A stretch of DNA of 64,000 nucleotides, from positions 1,116,001 to 1,180,000 of the forward strand of contig NZ_CP038026.1 in the NCBI RefSeq assembly GCF_004421005.1, written 5' to 3'. Positions within the stretch are counted from its first letter, which is position 1. Each line of letters opens with the position of its first letter. This stretch comes from Pseudoduganella plicata. GTDB lineage: Bacteria > Pseudomonadota > Gammaproteobacteria > Burkholderiales > Burkholderiaceae_D. The translations under genes were made by a program, and so were the position numbers. Positions 52,916 through 60,782 of the stretch are shown here, one piece after another. The notes beneath the pieces are model-generated. The model did no database searches. It saw only the letters and a program-made list of their open reading frames with translations, and was not told the DNA's origin.

Positions 52916-54216
52916 TTGAAGTTTCACCCGCGTGCATCGCCCTTTTCCGGAAAGCGCCCTTTGCAGTCTTTGTTTCGCCAACAGGCAGTCGATAACAAAT
53001 ATGTCCGTTTCCATGGCCCGATCGTGCTCGTGCATCACTGGTCCAATACGGCATTGGTACTTTTCCTGGCAACGATAATAGTCGTTAGTGCCTCTTTCGC
53101 ATGCCTTTTCGGATTTACACGCAAGGAATCCGTTAGCGGCATCGTAATACCCGACAAGAGCCTGCTAAGCATCACCGCGCCGAAGGCAGGTTCCCTGTCG
53201 GGAGTTCTCGTCCGCGAAGGCCAGACAGTACGCGAAGGCGATGCACTCTACGTCATATCCAGCGAGCGCACGACAGCGCAAGGGCAGACACAAGCAACAA
53301 TCAACGACTCAGTGCACCGCCAGATCGGCCGCCTGCAAGACGAACTTTCACGACACGAACGACAAGCTGGGGCGCAACTGCGCGAGTCCAAAGAACAGAT
53401 CAAGAGCTTGCATGCGAGCCTCGAGCACCTTGATGCCGAACTGGCGGCACAGCGGCAGAAAGTACAACTGCTGCGTGACCTATCCGAGCGCATGACGGAT
53501 TTGGCAAAAGAAGGCTCGATCTCTCGTAACACCGCTGCACTGCGCGCCGCTGATCTGCTCGAACAGCAGAGTCGCCTAGCCTCCCTGGAGGCACAGCGTC
53601 TTGCGCTGTTGCGCGACCTGTCGACCGCCCGTGTCCGCAGTGAAGAATTGCCCCTGCAGGCCGAACGCGAGACTTCGCAGTTGAAGCGCGACATCCTCGG
53701 AAAGGAGCAGCAAGCCTCCGAAGGCGAAGCGAGGCGAGAGGTTATCGTCCGCGCCCTGCAGTCCGGCCGTGTCGCCGGGCTTGTCGCGCGAACTGGTCAG
53801 CCGGTTGTAGCGGGCCAGTTCTTGTCGAACATCATCCCGAGGGCAGTGTGTTGGAAGCGGAGCTGTATGTCCCAACTCGCGCGGCCGGCTTTGTCCGCCC
53901 AGGGACCGACGTGCTGTTGCGCTACGACGCTTTCCCCTATCAAAAGTTCGGCCAGTTCAAGGGCGTAGTTCGGGAAGTGGCGTTGGCCGCGGTACTTACT
54001 AGCGAGCTGCGCGGGTTAGGGGGTGAGGCACAGGCCATATCCAACAAGTCGGAACCCGTGTATCTGATGCGGGTGCGGTTGGAACGACAGTCCGTCGCGA
54101 CCTCGTCGGGCGAGCTTCCGATCAAGCCGGGCATGCAGCTGTCGGCCTCGCTGATCATGGAACATCGTACCCTTGCGGCCTGGGCATTCGGTTCGCTGCC
54201 CGCATTAGCAAAATAA
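52916..54216 (+). pseudogene. HlyD-family adaptor of the peptide exporter, frameshifted
   Basis: The first frame (TTG 52916; a second TTG at 52967-52970 is also possible) has a membrane anchor (ALVLFLATIIVVSASFACLF), a biotinyl-lipoyl-like segment (ITAPKAGSLSGVLVREGQTV) and a long coiled coil. At the CCC at 53836-53838 it leaves frame: the text reads NIIPRAV instead of the expected IIPEGSVLEAELYVPTRA, which is in the next frame to 54216. One missing C explains it; restored length is about 433 residues. This is the bacteriocin-type HlyD group that works with C39 transporters (DAFPYQKFG, MQLSASLIMEHRTL). If the break is real the exporter lacks its adaptor. Confidence 0.8.
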
Positions 54217-54236
54217 ACCTGCAAGAGAACGTACAG

Positions 54237-56372
54237 ATGGAATCATTTGGCCTCGGCCGCAGAGTACCCGTCTTCATGCAAACCGAGGCGACAGAATGCG
54301 GACTGTGCAGCCTTGCGATGGTTGCGCATTACCACGGCTACCGCACCGACCTGGCATCGCTGCGGCTGCGCTTTTCGATCTCTCGCAAGGGCGCGACGCT
54401 TGAAAGCCTCATCCGCATTGCCGGCGCGTTGAAGCTCGAATCGCGGCCGCTGCGCCTCGAACCCGTCCACTTGCCACAGTTGCGCCTGCCATGCATCCTG
54501 CACTGGAACATGGACCATTTCGTGGTGCTGACCAAAGTTACGCGACGGGGTGTCGTCATCCACGATCCCGCGCTGGGCGTGCGCGCGTTCTCGATGGCGG
54601 AGTTCGGCAAATATTTTACGGGCGTCGCTCTTGAGCTGACTCCCGCCACCGATTTCGAACCTACGGTTCAGGGGCGCCGCTTTACCTTGCGCGGCTTGAT
54701 GGGCAACGTAACCGGCCTGACGCAGGGTTTGGGACAAGTGCTCGCACTGGCATGTGCATTAGAACTGGTTGCCATATCGCTTCCCTTTTTCCTGCAGTGG
54801 GTTGTTGACCATGCGGTGCTATCCGCCGACCGGGACTTGCTCAACACCCTGGCCTTGGGATTCGGTTTGCTCATTCTGATTCAAGGTGCCATCGGGGCCG
54901 TGCGCGCTCTACTGCTGACGTCGTTAAGCACACGACTGAATTTTCAGTGGCTGGGCAATGTATTTGGCCACCTGGTGAAGCTCCCACTCGACTATTTTGA
55001 AAAGCGTCACATCGGCAATATCATGTCGAGCTTCAGCGCGGTCACTCTGGTTCAAAAAACGCTGACGGGCGGCTTTGTGCAGGTGGTCGTCGACGGCATC
55101 ATGGTGATCGGAACTGCCGTCATGATGCTGCTGTACAGCCCAAGCCTGTTCGCCGTCGCAATGGGGGCGGTCATCTTATATGCTTTGATGCGATGGGCCT
55201 TATTCCACCGCCTGCGGGCTGCGACAGCAGAGCAAATCGTCCACGCAGCAAAACAGGCGACGCATTTTTATGAAACTGCGAGTGGCATCCAGAGTGTCAG
55301 ATTGTTTGGCAAGGGCGAGCAACGTCGCGCCGGCTGGCTGCACATCCTGGCAGACCAGTTCAACGCGGACCTGCGTATCCAACATATCAATATCAGCTAT
55401 GAGACAGCGCAAACGGTGCTGTTCGGTATCGAGCGCATCATCGTTATTTGGCTTGCGGCATTTGCAGTGCTGGACGGCCAGTTTACCGTCGGCATGTTGT
55501 TCGCCTTCCTGGCATACAAAGAACAGTTCTCGAAACGACTCGCCGGCGTGATCGACAAATACGTCGAGTTCAAAATGTTGCACCTGCACGGCGAACGCAT
55601 TGCCGACATCGTGCTCTGCAGACCGGAAGCCGAAGGGCCGCATGAGCGGGACGAGACGGTAAGGCCAACCGCGCCGCCACGAATCGAGGTGCGCGGCGCA
55701 AGCTACCGCTACTCGCCAACGGAACCCTGCGTATTCGAGGACATCAATCTGGTGATCGAGCCTGGCGAATGCGTTGCCATCACAGGGGTGTCGGGCAGTG
55801 GCAAAACAAGCCTGCTAAAAGTCATCCTGGGCCTGCTCTCGCCGCACGATGGTGAAATCCGTATCGACAATAAGCCCTTGCACCGCGTCGGACTAACGGC
55901 ATATCGCAGCATCATCGGCACCGTGATGCAGGAAGACCGGATGTTCTCGGGATCTATAGCGGAGAATATCTGTTTCTTCGATCCTTCGCCGGATTGGGAC
56001 CGGATTCGCGAATCTGCCCGGATGGCAGCGATCGATACCGAAATCGACGCAATGCCCATGGGGTACAACACGCTGACGGGCGACAGCGGTATCGGCATCA
56101 GCGGTGGTCAGAGGCAGCGGATTCTACTTGCCCGCGCGCTGTACCGTCGTCCCCTCATTTTAGTGCTGGACGAGGCGACCAGCGAACTGGACGTCGGCAA
56201 CGAGCAAACGGTCAATGCAGCAATCAAACGAATGGGATTGACGAGGATTATCGCAGCGCATCGCCCGGAAACTATCGCGATGGCCGACAGGGTACTTGCA
56301 ATGCGGAAAGGCAGGCTGTATTCTGTAAACGAAGCACCGACGGCGGAATCTCCGCAGTTTTCAGCACGCTAG
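54237..56372 (+). CDS. Peptidase-containing ABC exporter (C39 leader peptidase)
   Basis: 711 residues from ATG 54237, 20 bases after the adaptor gene. Residues 1-125 are a C39 peptidase with an intact active site: Q15, C21 in TECGLC, H94 in MDHFVVL and D110 in HDPALG. A six-helix membrane domain spans about 150-430. The ATPase has Walker A GVSGSGKTS, signature GISGGQRQR, Walker B LILVLDEATSELD, and the MQEDRMFSGSIAENI stretch typical of colicin V / lagD-type exporters. It should cut double-glycine leaders and export the released peptides. The eight genes that follow encode exactly such precursors. Confidence 0.95.
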   Translation: MESFGLGRRVPVFMQTEATECGLCSLAMVAHYHGYRTDLASLRLRFSISRKGATLESLIRIAGALKLESRPLRLEPVHLPQLRLPCILHWNMDHFVVLTKVTRRGVVIHDPALGVRAFSMAEFGKYFTGVALELTPATDFEPTVQGRRFTLRGLMGNVTGLTQGLGQVLALACALELVAISLPFFLQWVVDHAVLSADRDLLNTLALGFGLLILIQGAIGAVRALLLTSLSTRLNFQWLGNVFGHLVKLPLDYFEKRHIGNIMSSFSAVTLVQKTLTGGFVQVVVDGIMVIGTAVMMLLYSPSLFAVAMGAVILYALMRWALFHRLRAATAEQIVHAAKQATHFYETASGIQSVRLFGKGEQRRAGWLHILADQFNADLRIQHINISYETAQTVLFGIERIIVIWLAAFAVLDGQFTVGMLFAFLAYKEQFSKRLAGVIDKYVEFKMLHLHGERIADIVLCRPEAEGPHERDETVRPTAPPRIEVRGASYRYSPTEPCVFEDINLVIEPGECVAITGVSGSGKTSLLKVILGLLSPHDGEIRIDNKPLHRVGLTAYRSIIGTVMQEDRMFSGSIAENICFFDPSPDWDRIRESARMAAIDTEIDAMPMGYNTLTGDSGIGISGGQRQRILLARALYRRPLILVLDEATSELDVGNEQTVNAAIKRMGLTRIIAAHRPETIAMADRVLAMRKGRLYSVNEAPTAESPQFSAR

Positions 56373-56479
56373 TCGCAAGCAATCGATGCTGACGAGCTCC
56401 GGGACTCAGTGCACTGATGATGCGATTTTCCAGAGTCATCCGTAACCGACATAGCAGGTTCTCGAAACCTACATTAAAA

Positions 56480-56641
56480 ATGAACATCACAGAAAAAATC
56501 ATGGGCTGGATTGTAAAAATTTACAAACCTTACACGCTTGACAGCGGTTCCGCTGCATCCAGAGTTATCGGCAACGATGAGCTGATACGAGTGGCGGGGG
56601 CACCAGAGGTAAAAAACGATCCGTCTGTAAATCCAACGTAA
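56480..56641 (+). CDS. Double-glycine-type precursor peptide 1
   Basis: 53 residues from ATG 56480; an in-frame start at 56417 would give 74, but the shorter form gives a 41-residue leader like its relatives. The leader ends NDELIRVAGA, fitting the LSxxELxxVxG(G/A) export pattern. The predicted core is PEVKNDPSVNPT. It is the first precursor, about 110 bases after the exporter gene. Confidence 0.72.
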   Translation: MNITEKIMGWIVKIYKPYTLDSGSAASRVIGNDELIRVAGAPEVKNDPSVNPT

Positions 56642-56746
56642 GCCGCGGACTTCCGTCCAGCCAGCGCGTTTGCAGTTATGAAAAGACCTTACAAAGTCTT
56701 TCCGCGTAACGCACTACGACTGACACTCAATCCGTTTGTTCATCAT

Positions 56747-56911
56747 ATGAATATGTCTATTTGCATGCGTCTTCACCACCTCTTACGCACACTATTTTCA
56801 TTCCAAAAACAGCTCACCGCTTACAATCATAGGCTTAGGCTCCTCTCGATGACTGAAGCATCGACGGTCGCCGGCGCCCCGGAGCTGTCAAACGAACCGC
56901 AACCAAACTAG
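56747..56911 (+). CDS. Double-glycine-type precursor peptide 2
   Basis: 54 residues from ATG 56747, which fits the leader length of the family; longer in-frame (56678) and slightly shorter (56753) starts exist. The leader ends LLSMTEASTVAGA and the core would be PELSNEPQPN. There is no cysteine in the core, so no disulfide or lanthionine ring is possible. Confidence 0.72.
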   Translation: MNMSICMRLHHLLRTLFSFQKQLTAYNHRLRLLSMTEASTVAGAPELSNEPQPN

Positions 56912-57105
56912 AGTAACAAAAACGGTAATACGGTCGCTAACGGAACGTGCTTAACCTAGGATGGCATGATGACCTGTGCACTATTGATAAAATTATGATT
57001 AGTACCCAACCGGAGTGCAAAGCCACTGGACATCAGCTACTCTCGAGATCAGAGCATTATCAGAGGTTAAAGCTACCTATAATTCGAAGACATGGAATCC
57101 TCAAA

Positions 57106-57264
57106 ATGATCAACGGACCAACTCAGCAGGAGGTATCACCAATCGAGCCGGCCGATAGCTCTGTATCGTCATCAAAAGTCCAAGGCGCGCGTGCACTGAT
57201 TCTAGGGGAGCTCTTAGCTTTGGCGGGTGCAGCTGAGATTGCGAACGATACAAAGCCCCAGTGA
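57106..57264 (+). CDS. Double-glycine-type precursor peptide 3
   Basis: 52 residues from ATG 57106 with GGA about 9 bases upstream; longer starts (56995, GTG 56947) are possible but give atypical leaders. The leader ends LILGELLALAGA and the core is AEIANDTKPQ, the most divergent of the eight (first Pro is Ala). The 3' end of the gene and the bases beyond it are 92% identical over 50 bases to those of precursor 6. Confidence 0.68.
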   Translation: MINGPTQQEVSPIEPADSSVSSSKVQGARALILGELLALAGAAEIANDTKPQ

Positions 57265-57282
57265 ATGAGATTGGACGAGCTG
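57233..57282 (+). repeat. 50-base direct repeat, copy 1 (precursor 3 end)
   Basis: From CTGAGATTGCGAACGAT to GATTGGACGAGCTG it matches 58075-58124 at 46 of 50 positions, spanning the core codons, the stop and non-coding bases after it. Identity outside the coding part shows recent duplication of DNA rather than selection on the peptide alone. Confidence 0.85.
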
Positions 57283-57416
57283 AACTGCTTACCACTCTGC
57301 ATAGCCGTAAAGTAAACAATGCCTGCCGAACCTTGGGATCCAGTGCATTGAAGATGCAATACAAAACCCAAACAGTGATTGCTACCTCTCAAAAATTTTT
57401 GACATAAGGGTCCTAA

Positions 57417-57569
57417 ATGCTGAAAATATTAAAAGCCTTCTTCGAGACTCCGCCATTCTCATCGATTCCTCCACCACAAGAATCAGACTCACCTCGCCCA
57501 CTGCGGCGCTATGAGACCTCAGCTGTCGTAGGCGCGCCAGAGGTCCAGAACGAGCCCGAGCCAGACTAG
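57417..57569 (+). CDS. Double-glycine-type precursor peptide 4
   Basis: 50 residues from ATG 57417, preceded by AAGGGT. The leader has a proline-rich middle (FSSIPPPQESDSP) and ends YETSAVVGA; the core is PEVQNEPEPD. The gene is too short for most gene finders. Confidence 0.75.
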   Translation: MLKILKAFFETPPFSSIPPPQESDSPRPLRRYETSAVVGAPEVQNEPEPD

Positions 57570-57681
57570 CCTCGTGAGCAACACTAGCTGTTGCGTGACC
57601 GCTTAACCGTACTCGCTCCACTTTTCTGTGACGCGAAAAAACGACCTCATGCGGCAGTGCCGCCACTGTTAGAGAGCTCAA

Positions 57682-57849
57682 ATGAAAAAGACCACGAAGC
57701 CTGATTACCCATCAAATGGCTCGGCACGAGCGATAAACTCGCACCAGGAATGGGGCACCAACATCCCTCGTACACTATCACATGAGGAGTTAGTCACTGT
57801 AACTGGTGGTCCGGAGGTTACGAATGATCCTCAACCTGATCCGACTTAA
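57682..57849 (+). CDS. Double-glycine-type precursor peptide 5
   Basis: 55 residues from ATG 57682, preceded by AGAG. The leader ends in the clearest double-glycine signal of the set, LSHEELVTVTGG, and the core is PEVTNDPQPDPT. This member makes the case for C39 processing: Leu, Glu-Glu-Leu, Val and Gly-Gly stand at the usual spacing. Confidence 0.8.
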   Translation: MKKTTKPDYPSNGSARAINSHQEWGTNIPRTLSHEELVTVTGGPEVTNDPQPDPT

Positions 57850-57911
57850 GCCGCCCAGTTAGTCATCCCACATTCCGAGTAAACGCGAAAAATAGCAACC
57901 TTCATAAACAG

Positions 57912-58106
57912 ATGAATATCCCAAACCTTATACTACAGACTCTACGAATCAGTTCAGAAATTGCGAAATTCCGAGTGCCCCCCTATAATAGAGTCGAGAA
58001 GGTCGTAGCGTTACCAGCGTCCAAAGCTGCGCGCGACCTGACTTCGAGAGAAGTGTTAGCTGTGGCTGGCGGGCCTGAGATTGCGAACGATCCACAGCCT
58101 CAATGA
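57912..58106 (+). CDS. Double-glycine-type precursor peptide 6
   Basis: 64 residues from ATG 57912, with a longer leader (54 residues) than its relatives. The leader ends LTSREVLAVAGG and the core is PEIANDPQPQ. Its 3' end and the following bases repeat those of precursor 3, which points to local duplication. Confidence 0.8.
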   Translation: MNIPNLILQTLRISSEIAKFRVPPYNRVEKVVALPASKAARDLTSREVLAVAGGPEIANDPQPQ

Positions 58107-58124
58107 ATGAGATTGGACGAGCTG
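58075..58124 (+). repeat. 50-base direct repeat, copy 2 (precursor 6 end)
   Basis: Partner of the repeat at 57233-57282, in the same orientation 842 bases away. It begins in the core codons of precursor 6 and runs 18 bases past its stop codon. Confidence 0.85.
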
Positions 58125-58442
58125 GAGCGCCTCCACACTGCCTAGCATAATAGCTTAGCATCAAGAAGCTCATCAGCCATGTAACCATCGCAATCTGACC
58201 AGCAAAATGGGACCAATAAGGTCGGTCTTGGCCGCCTTGATCTGTGCAACAACGCGCGAAAACTGAGCGCCCACTCTCAAGCAATAACGCCACTTTGTTA
58301 TCTTCGTCGTAGATATCCAATATCGTTGAAACCGTCACCACAGCGGCACGCGGATTCTCTACATATGGCCTACTTTTTTAGATCGAAGTGAACGATCTAG
58401 TCTATCTTACTTATTCCATACGCAATAACCGAACGAGAATCT
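58125..58442. other. Gap in the precursor array
   Basis: About 320 bases without a plus-strand precursor. A minus-strand frame (up to 130 residues) crosses here but overlaps precursor 6 and matches nothing known. It may hold a decayed copy or a promoter for the last two precursors; I cannot show either. Confidence 0.45.
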
Positions 58443-58616
58443 ATGATTAAGTCCACCAAAAAGTCAGGCCGTGCCGCTATGTTACTACGGCACATATATA
58501 GTTTATCCAAAAACGCTGCTGCTTCACCCCCCAGAAACACGCGCGAACTTACTTCAGAAGAGGTCTCAGCTGTGGCTGGATCGCCTGAGATTAAGAACGA
58601 ACCGCCACCGACGTGA
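58443..58616 (+). CDS. Double-glycine-type precursor peptide 7
   Basis: 57 residues from ATG 58443. The leader starts basic (MIKSTKKSGR) and ends ELTSEEVSAVAGS, a Gly-Ser cleavage site; the core is PEIKNEPPPT. It lies after a 336-base gap that follows precursor 6. Confidence 0.78.
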   Translation: MIKSTKKSGRAAMLLRHIYSLSKNAAASPPRNTRELTSEEVSAVAGSPEIKNEPPPT

Positions 58617-58731
58617 AGAGGATTCCGCGAGTTCGGCTGGATGTTCCCCACTTGGTTAACACGGTCGCTCTGTTGAACTTCGTCGATGTCGATGCGACGT
58701 ACTGATTGCCTAATAAAGAGGGTTAGAATAA

Positions 58732-58884
58732 ATGATAAATTTCAGAATCGGCACCCCCATGGGAACAGTCCCGCGCAGCGTCGACACTGTTGACGTATCT
58801 AATGAACCATACGTCATCACTCCAGAGGAAGCCGCCTCTGTTGCGGGAGCACCAGAGATAACTAACCAACCGCCACCGGACTAA
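58732..58884 (+). CDS. Double-glycine-type precursor peptide 8
   Basis: 50 residues from ATG 58732 with GAGGG upstream. The leader ends ITPEEAASVAGA and the core is PEITNQPPPD. It is the last member; the insertion sequence begins about 33 bases later and may have cut off further genes. Confidence 0.77.
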   Translation: MINFRIGTPMGTVPRSVDTVDVSNEPYVITPEEAASVAGAPEITNQPPPD

Positions 58885-58938
58885 CCCGGCGACTGTGATT
58901 GCTATCGGATCAAGCGTTGAGGTACCTTTCAACGTGGC

Positions 58939-59864
58939 CTAGCTGTGCAGTTGCAAGAGGTTCTTTCGTTTAGTTGAGAGCCTGGACATTGGCGCCTCGC
59001 CGCCGATCCCTTGGTGTGGGCGGTGCCAGTTGTAGTGATGGATCCAATCGCGCAGCATGTCTGCGCGTTCTTTGGAGTCCTTGTAGACGAAACCGTATGC
59101 CCACTCGCGTAGCGCTGACTGGATGAAGCGCTCAGCCTTCCCATTGGTCTGGGGCCGATAGGGTCGAGTAAAGCGCTGCCTGATTTCCAGGCTTGTGCAT
59201 ACCTGATTAAAGCTCTTCGCGCGAAAAGCCGAGCCGTTGTCGGTCAGCAGCCGCTGAGGTGCGGCGCCCAGTGAGCAATAATACGCATGCGCGTTTTTCA
59301 AAAAGCGGCACGCACTTTCTTGTGATTCGTCGGATGCAGTTCGGTATAGGCAATCCGTGTGTGATCGTCCACTGCCACAAACAATACCTCCCATCCTGCA
59401 CCACGACTGCGATCACGGCGGTTGCCCGTAGCGCGGTGCCCGGTCTTCTCGATACGGCCAAGTTTCTTCGTGTCGATATGGATCATGTCGCCTGGCCGCT
59501 CGTGTTCGTAGCGTTTTACCGGCTCTGTTGGTTCGAGATCGGACGGGCGCGCCACACCTGCACGAGTTAGTACACGACTCACCGTGGCCTTCGAGAGCGA
59601 CAAATACTCGGCGATACGCGCCTGCGTCATCCGCTTCTTGCGTAGTTCGACGATCGTCAACGCCTTCTGGGGACTGATGGCCCGAGGGCTCACGTCCGGG
59701 CGCGATGACCGATCGGCTAAGCCAGGCTTACCTTCTGCTAAAAAGCGGCTAACCCACTTACGCACTGTCGGCGCACTCACGCCATGCAGCTGGGCGACTT
59801 GATGGGCAGGAAGGCGGCTTTTGATTACGTCTTCGACCATTTCGACTCGACGGATGAAGGTCAA
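58939..59864 (-). pseudogene. IS481-family transposase, frameshifted
   Basis: The first part (59864 to about 59310) has a helix-turn-helix (AHQVAQLHGVSAPTVRKWV), a second winged-helix part and the first catalytic Asp in MIHIDTKKLG. Near 59310-59320 the frame is lost (HPTNHKKVRAAF, stop); the other frame continues SACRFLKNAHAYY, LLTDNGSAF (second Asp) and NGKAERFIQ (Glu). One missing base in the AAA region joins them to about 309 residues. The start is a TTG at 59864 or the ATG at 59840. As it stands the element should not move by itself. Confidence 0.82.
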
Positions 59865-59882
59865 TCGGGCATTCTAATGAAT

Positions 59883-59955
59883 GTTCATTCGGTTGGTTTC
59901 CTTGAGAACTGGGGGTTTGGCGATTTCCAGTTTCTCAAATCCAATCCGAATGAAC
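59883..59955. repeat. Long imperfect hairpin at the right end of the IS
   Basis: GTTCATTCGG and CCGAATGAAC, with inner TTGAGAACTGG and CCAGTTTCTCAA, form a long imperfect stem upstream of the transposase start. It could keep outside transcripts from being translated into transposase, or be part of the end recognised by it. Confidence 0.6.
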
Positions 59956-59980
59956 CACAACAACCTATTGAAACACCACA

Positions 59981-60404
59981 CCTAGCGGCACGGGGCTTGC
60001 GAAGTACACGGTAGTCGGGGCCATTTCCCACGGAGCTTTGCCCAGCTACCACTGCCTGTACGTCCGCAGGGAACTCCGAACAACTTGTTCGTTGCGCCGC
60101 CTGTGGGCGCGGGCCTGCTCCCTCGGGCGCAGGCCCGCCCGCAGGGCTATCAATGGTGCATTAGCTAGCGCGGGTCATCGCGAGCGGACGTGTGATAGCC
60201 TGACGCCCGAGGTGTGCACAGGCCGACGAAGGTCAAACATGTTGGCCTTCGACGAATTCGGCAGATCGGGGGGATGCTCACATTCGTCTAGCCGCGGGCC
60301 CTCGCAGATCCGCACTGTCCGCACGACATTTTAGCGATGAAATTCAAAGTTCCGAGAACCGCTCCAAACGGGTAAGATAAGGCCCGCAATCGCTTGCTAC
60401 CCCT
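59981..60404. other. Gene-free stretch right of the IS
   Basis: About 420 bases of mixed composition between the insertion sequence and the small membrane protein gene. One plus-strand frame of 98 codons (60038-60334) is rich in Arg, Ser and Cys and looks like chance. Nothing can be assigned; it may be scar sequence at the edge of the island. Confidence 0.5.
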
Positions 60405-60728
60405 ATGAAAACGACTACCAAAGCAGCCCTGATTTCGGCACTGTTTTTGCCTGGCCTTGGCCAACTGATCGTTCTAAAACGCCCAGCCCGGGCATTCATG
60501 TTCATTATCGCCGCCCTGCTCGCCCTGCTATACCTGCTCTCGACGGCCTTCACGGTCGCCAGCCAGATCGCCGACCAGATCACGGCTGGCACCCTCCCCC
60601 TCGACCCGCAACTGATCACCCAACAGATCGAAGCCACCAATACGGGCCCCGGCGGCAATATCGCCGCGGTGGTGCTGCTGGTGGCGTGGATCGGCAGTTT
60701 TCTCGACGCCCTGCTGCGCAAGCCCTGA
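60405..60728 (+). CDS. Small membrane protein, two segments
   Basis: 107 residues. It has a hydrophobic N-terminus (ALISALFLPGLGQLIV), a second segment (FMFIIAALLALLYLLS) and a third near the end (AAVVLLVAWIGSFLDALL). The FLPGLGQ turn followed by a short basic loop resembles TM2-type small membrane proteins. Function is unknown. Composition is back to that of the host. Confidence 0.75.
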   Translation: MKTTTKAALISALFLPGLGQLIVLKRPARAFMFIIAALLALLYLLSTAFTVASQIADQITAGTLPLDPQLITQQIEATNTGPGGNIAAVVLLVAWIGSFLDALLRKP

Positions 60729-60748
60729 ACGCCGCGTAATACGGGGTA

Positions 60749-60773
60749 CCATGGTGACAGAACGTCACCATGG
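60749..60773. repeat. Perfect palindrome before the cupin gene
   Basis: CCATGGTGAC-AGAAC-GTCACCATGG: a perfect 10-base inverted repeat with a 5-base loop, ending 9 bases before the cupin start and touching its ribosome binding site. It could be an operator, or an mRNA hairpin that limits translation of the cupin. Confidence 0.7.
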
Positions 60774-60782
60774 GAGAAGAAG

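Larger units (their letters stand above)
58918..59980 (-). mobile_element. IS481-type insertion sequence
   Basis: About 1.06 kb, the usual IS481 size. The ends are proposed from an imperfect inverted repeat: TGAGGTACCTTTCAA on the left and, read inward from the right, TGTGGTGTTTCAATAGG. It carries one DDE transposase gene on the minus strand, frameshifted. No clear target-site duplication was found, so the exact ends are tentative. Confidence 0.65.

Noticed and set aside
52842..52919. A 25-residue frame just before the HlyD gene, overlapping its TTG start
   Set aside because: No ribosome binding site and no leader or core motif. It could couple translation but there is no positive evidence.
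57949..58341. A 130-codon minus-strand frame across precursor 6 and the following gap, considered as an immunity gene
   Set aside because: It runs opposite a well-supported precursor gene, its first part has no clear membrane pattern and its start has no ribosome binding site.
56417..58884. Precursor array considered as a CRISPR or tandem-repeat array
   Set aside because: Units are protein-coding with poorly conserved leaders, uneven spacing and no identical repeat units.
59298..59394. Programmed frameshift to make the full transposase
   Set aside because: IS481 elements normally have a single uninterrupted frame. The AAAG at the break is weak as a slippery site, so simple mutation or a read error is more likely.
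60038..60334. A 98-codon plus-strand frame right of the IS
   Set aside because: Arg/Ser/Cys-rich, no ribosome binding site, no family; probably chance in scar sequence.
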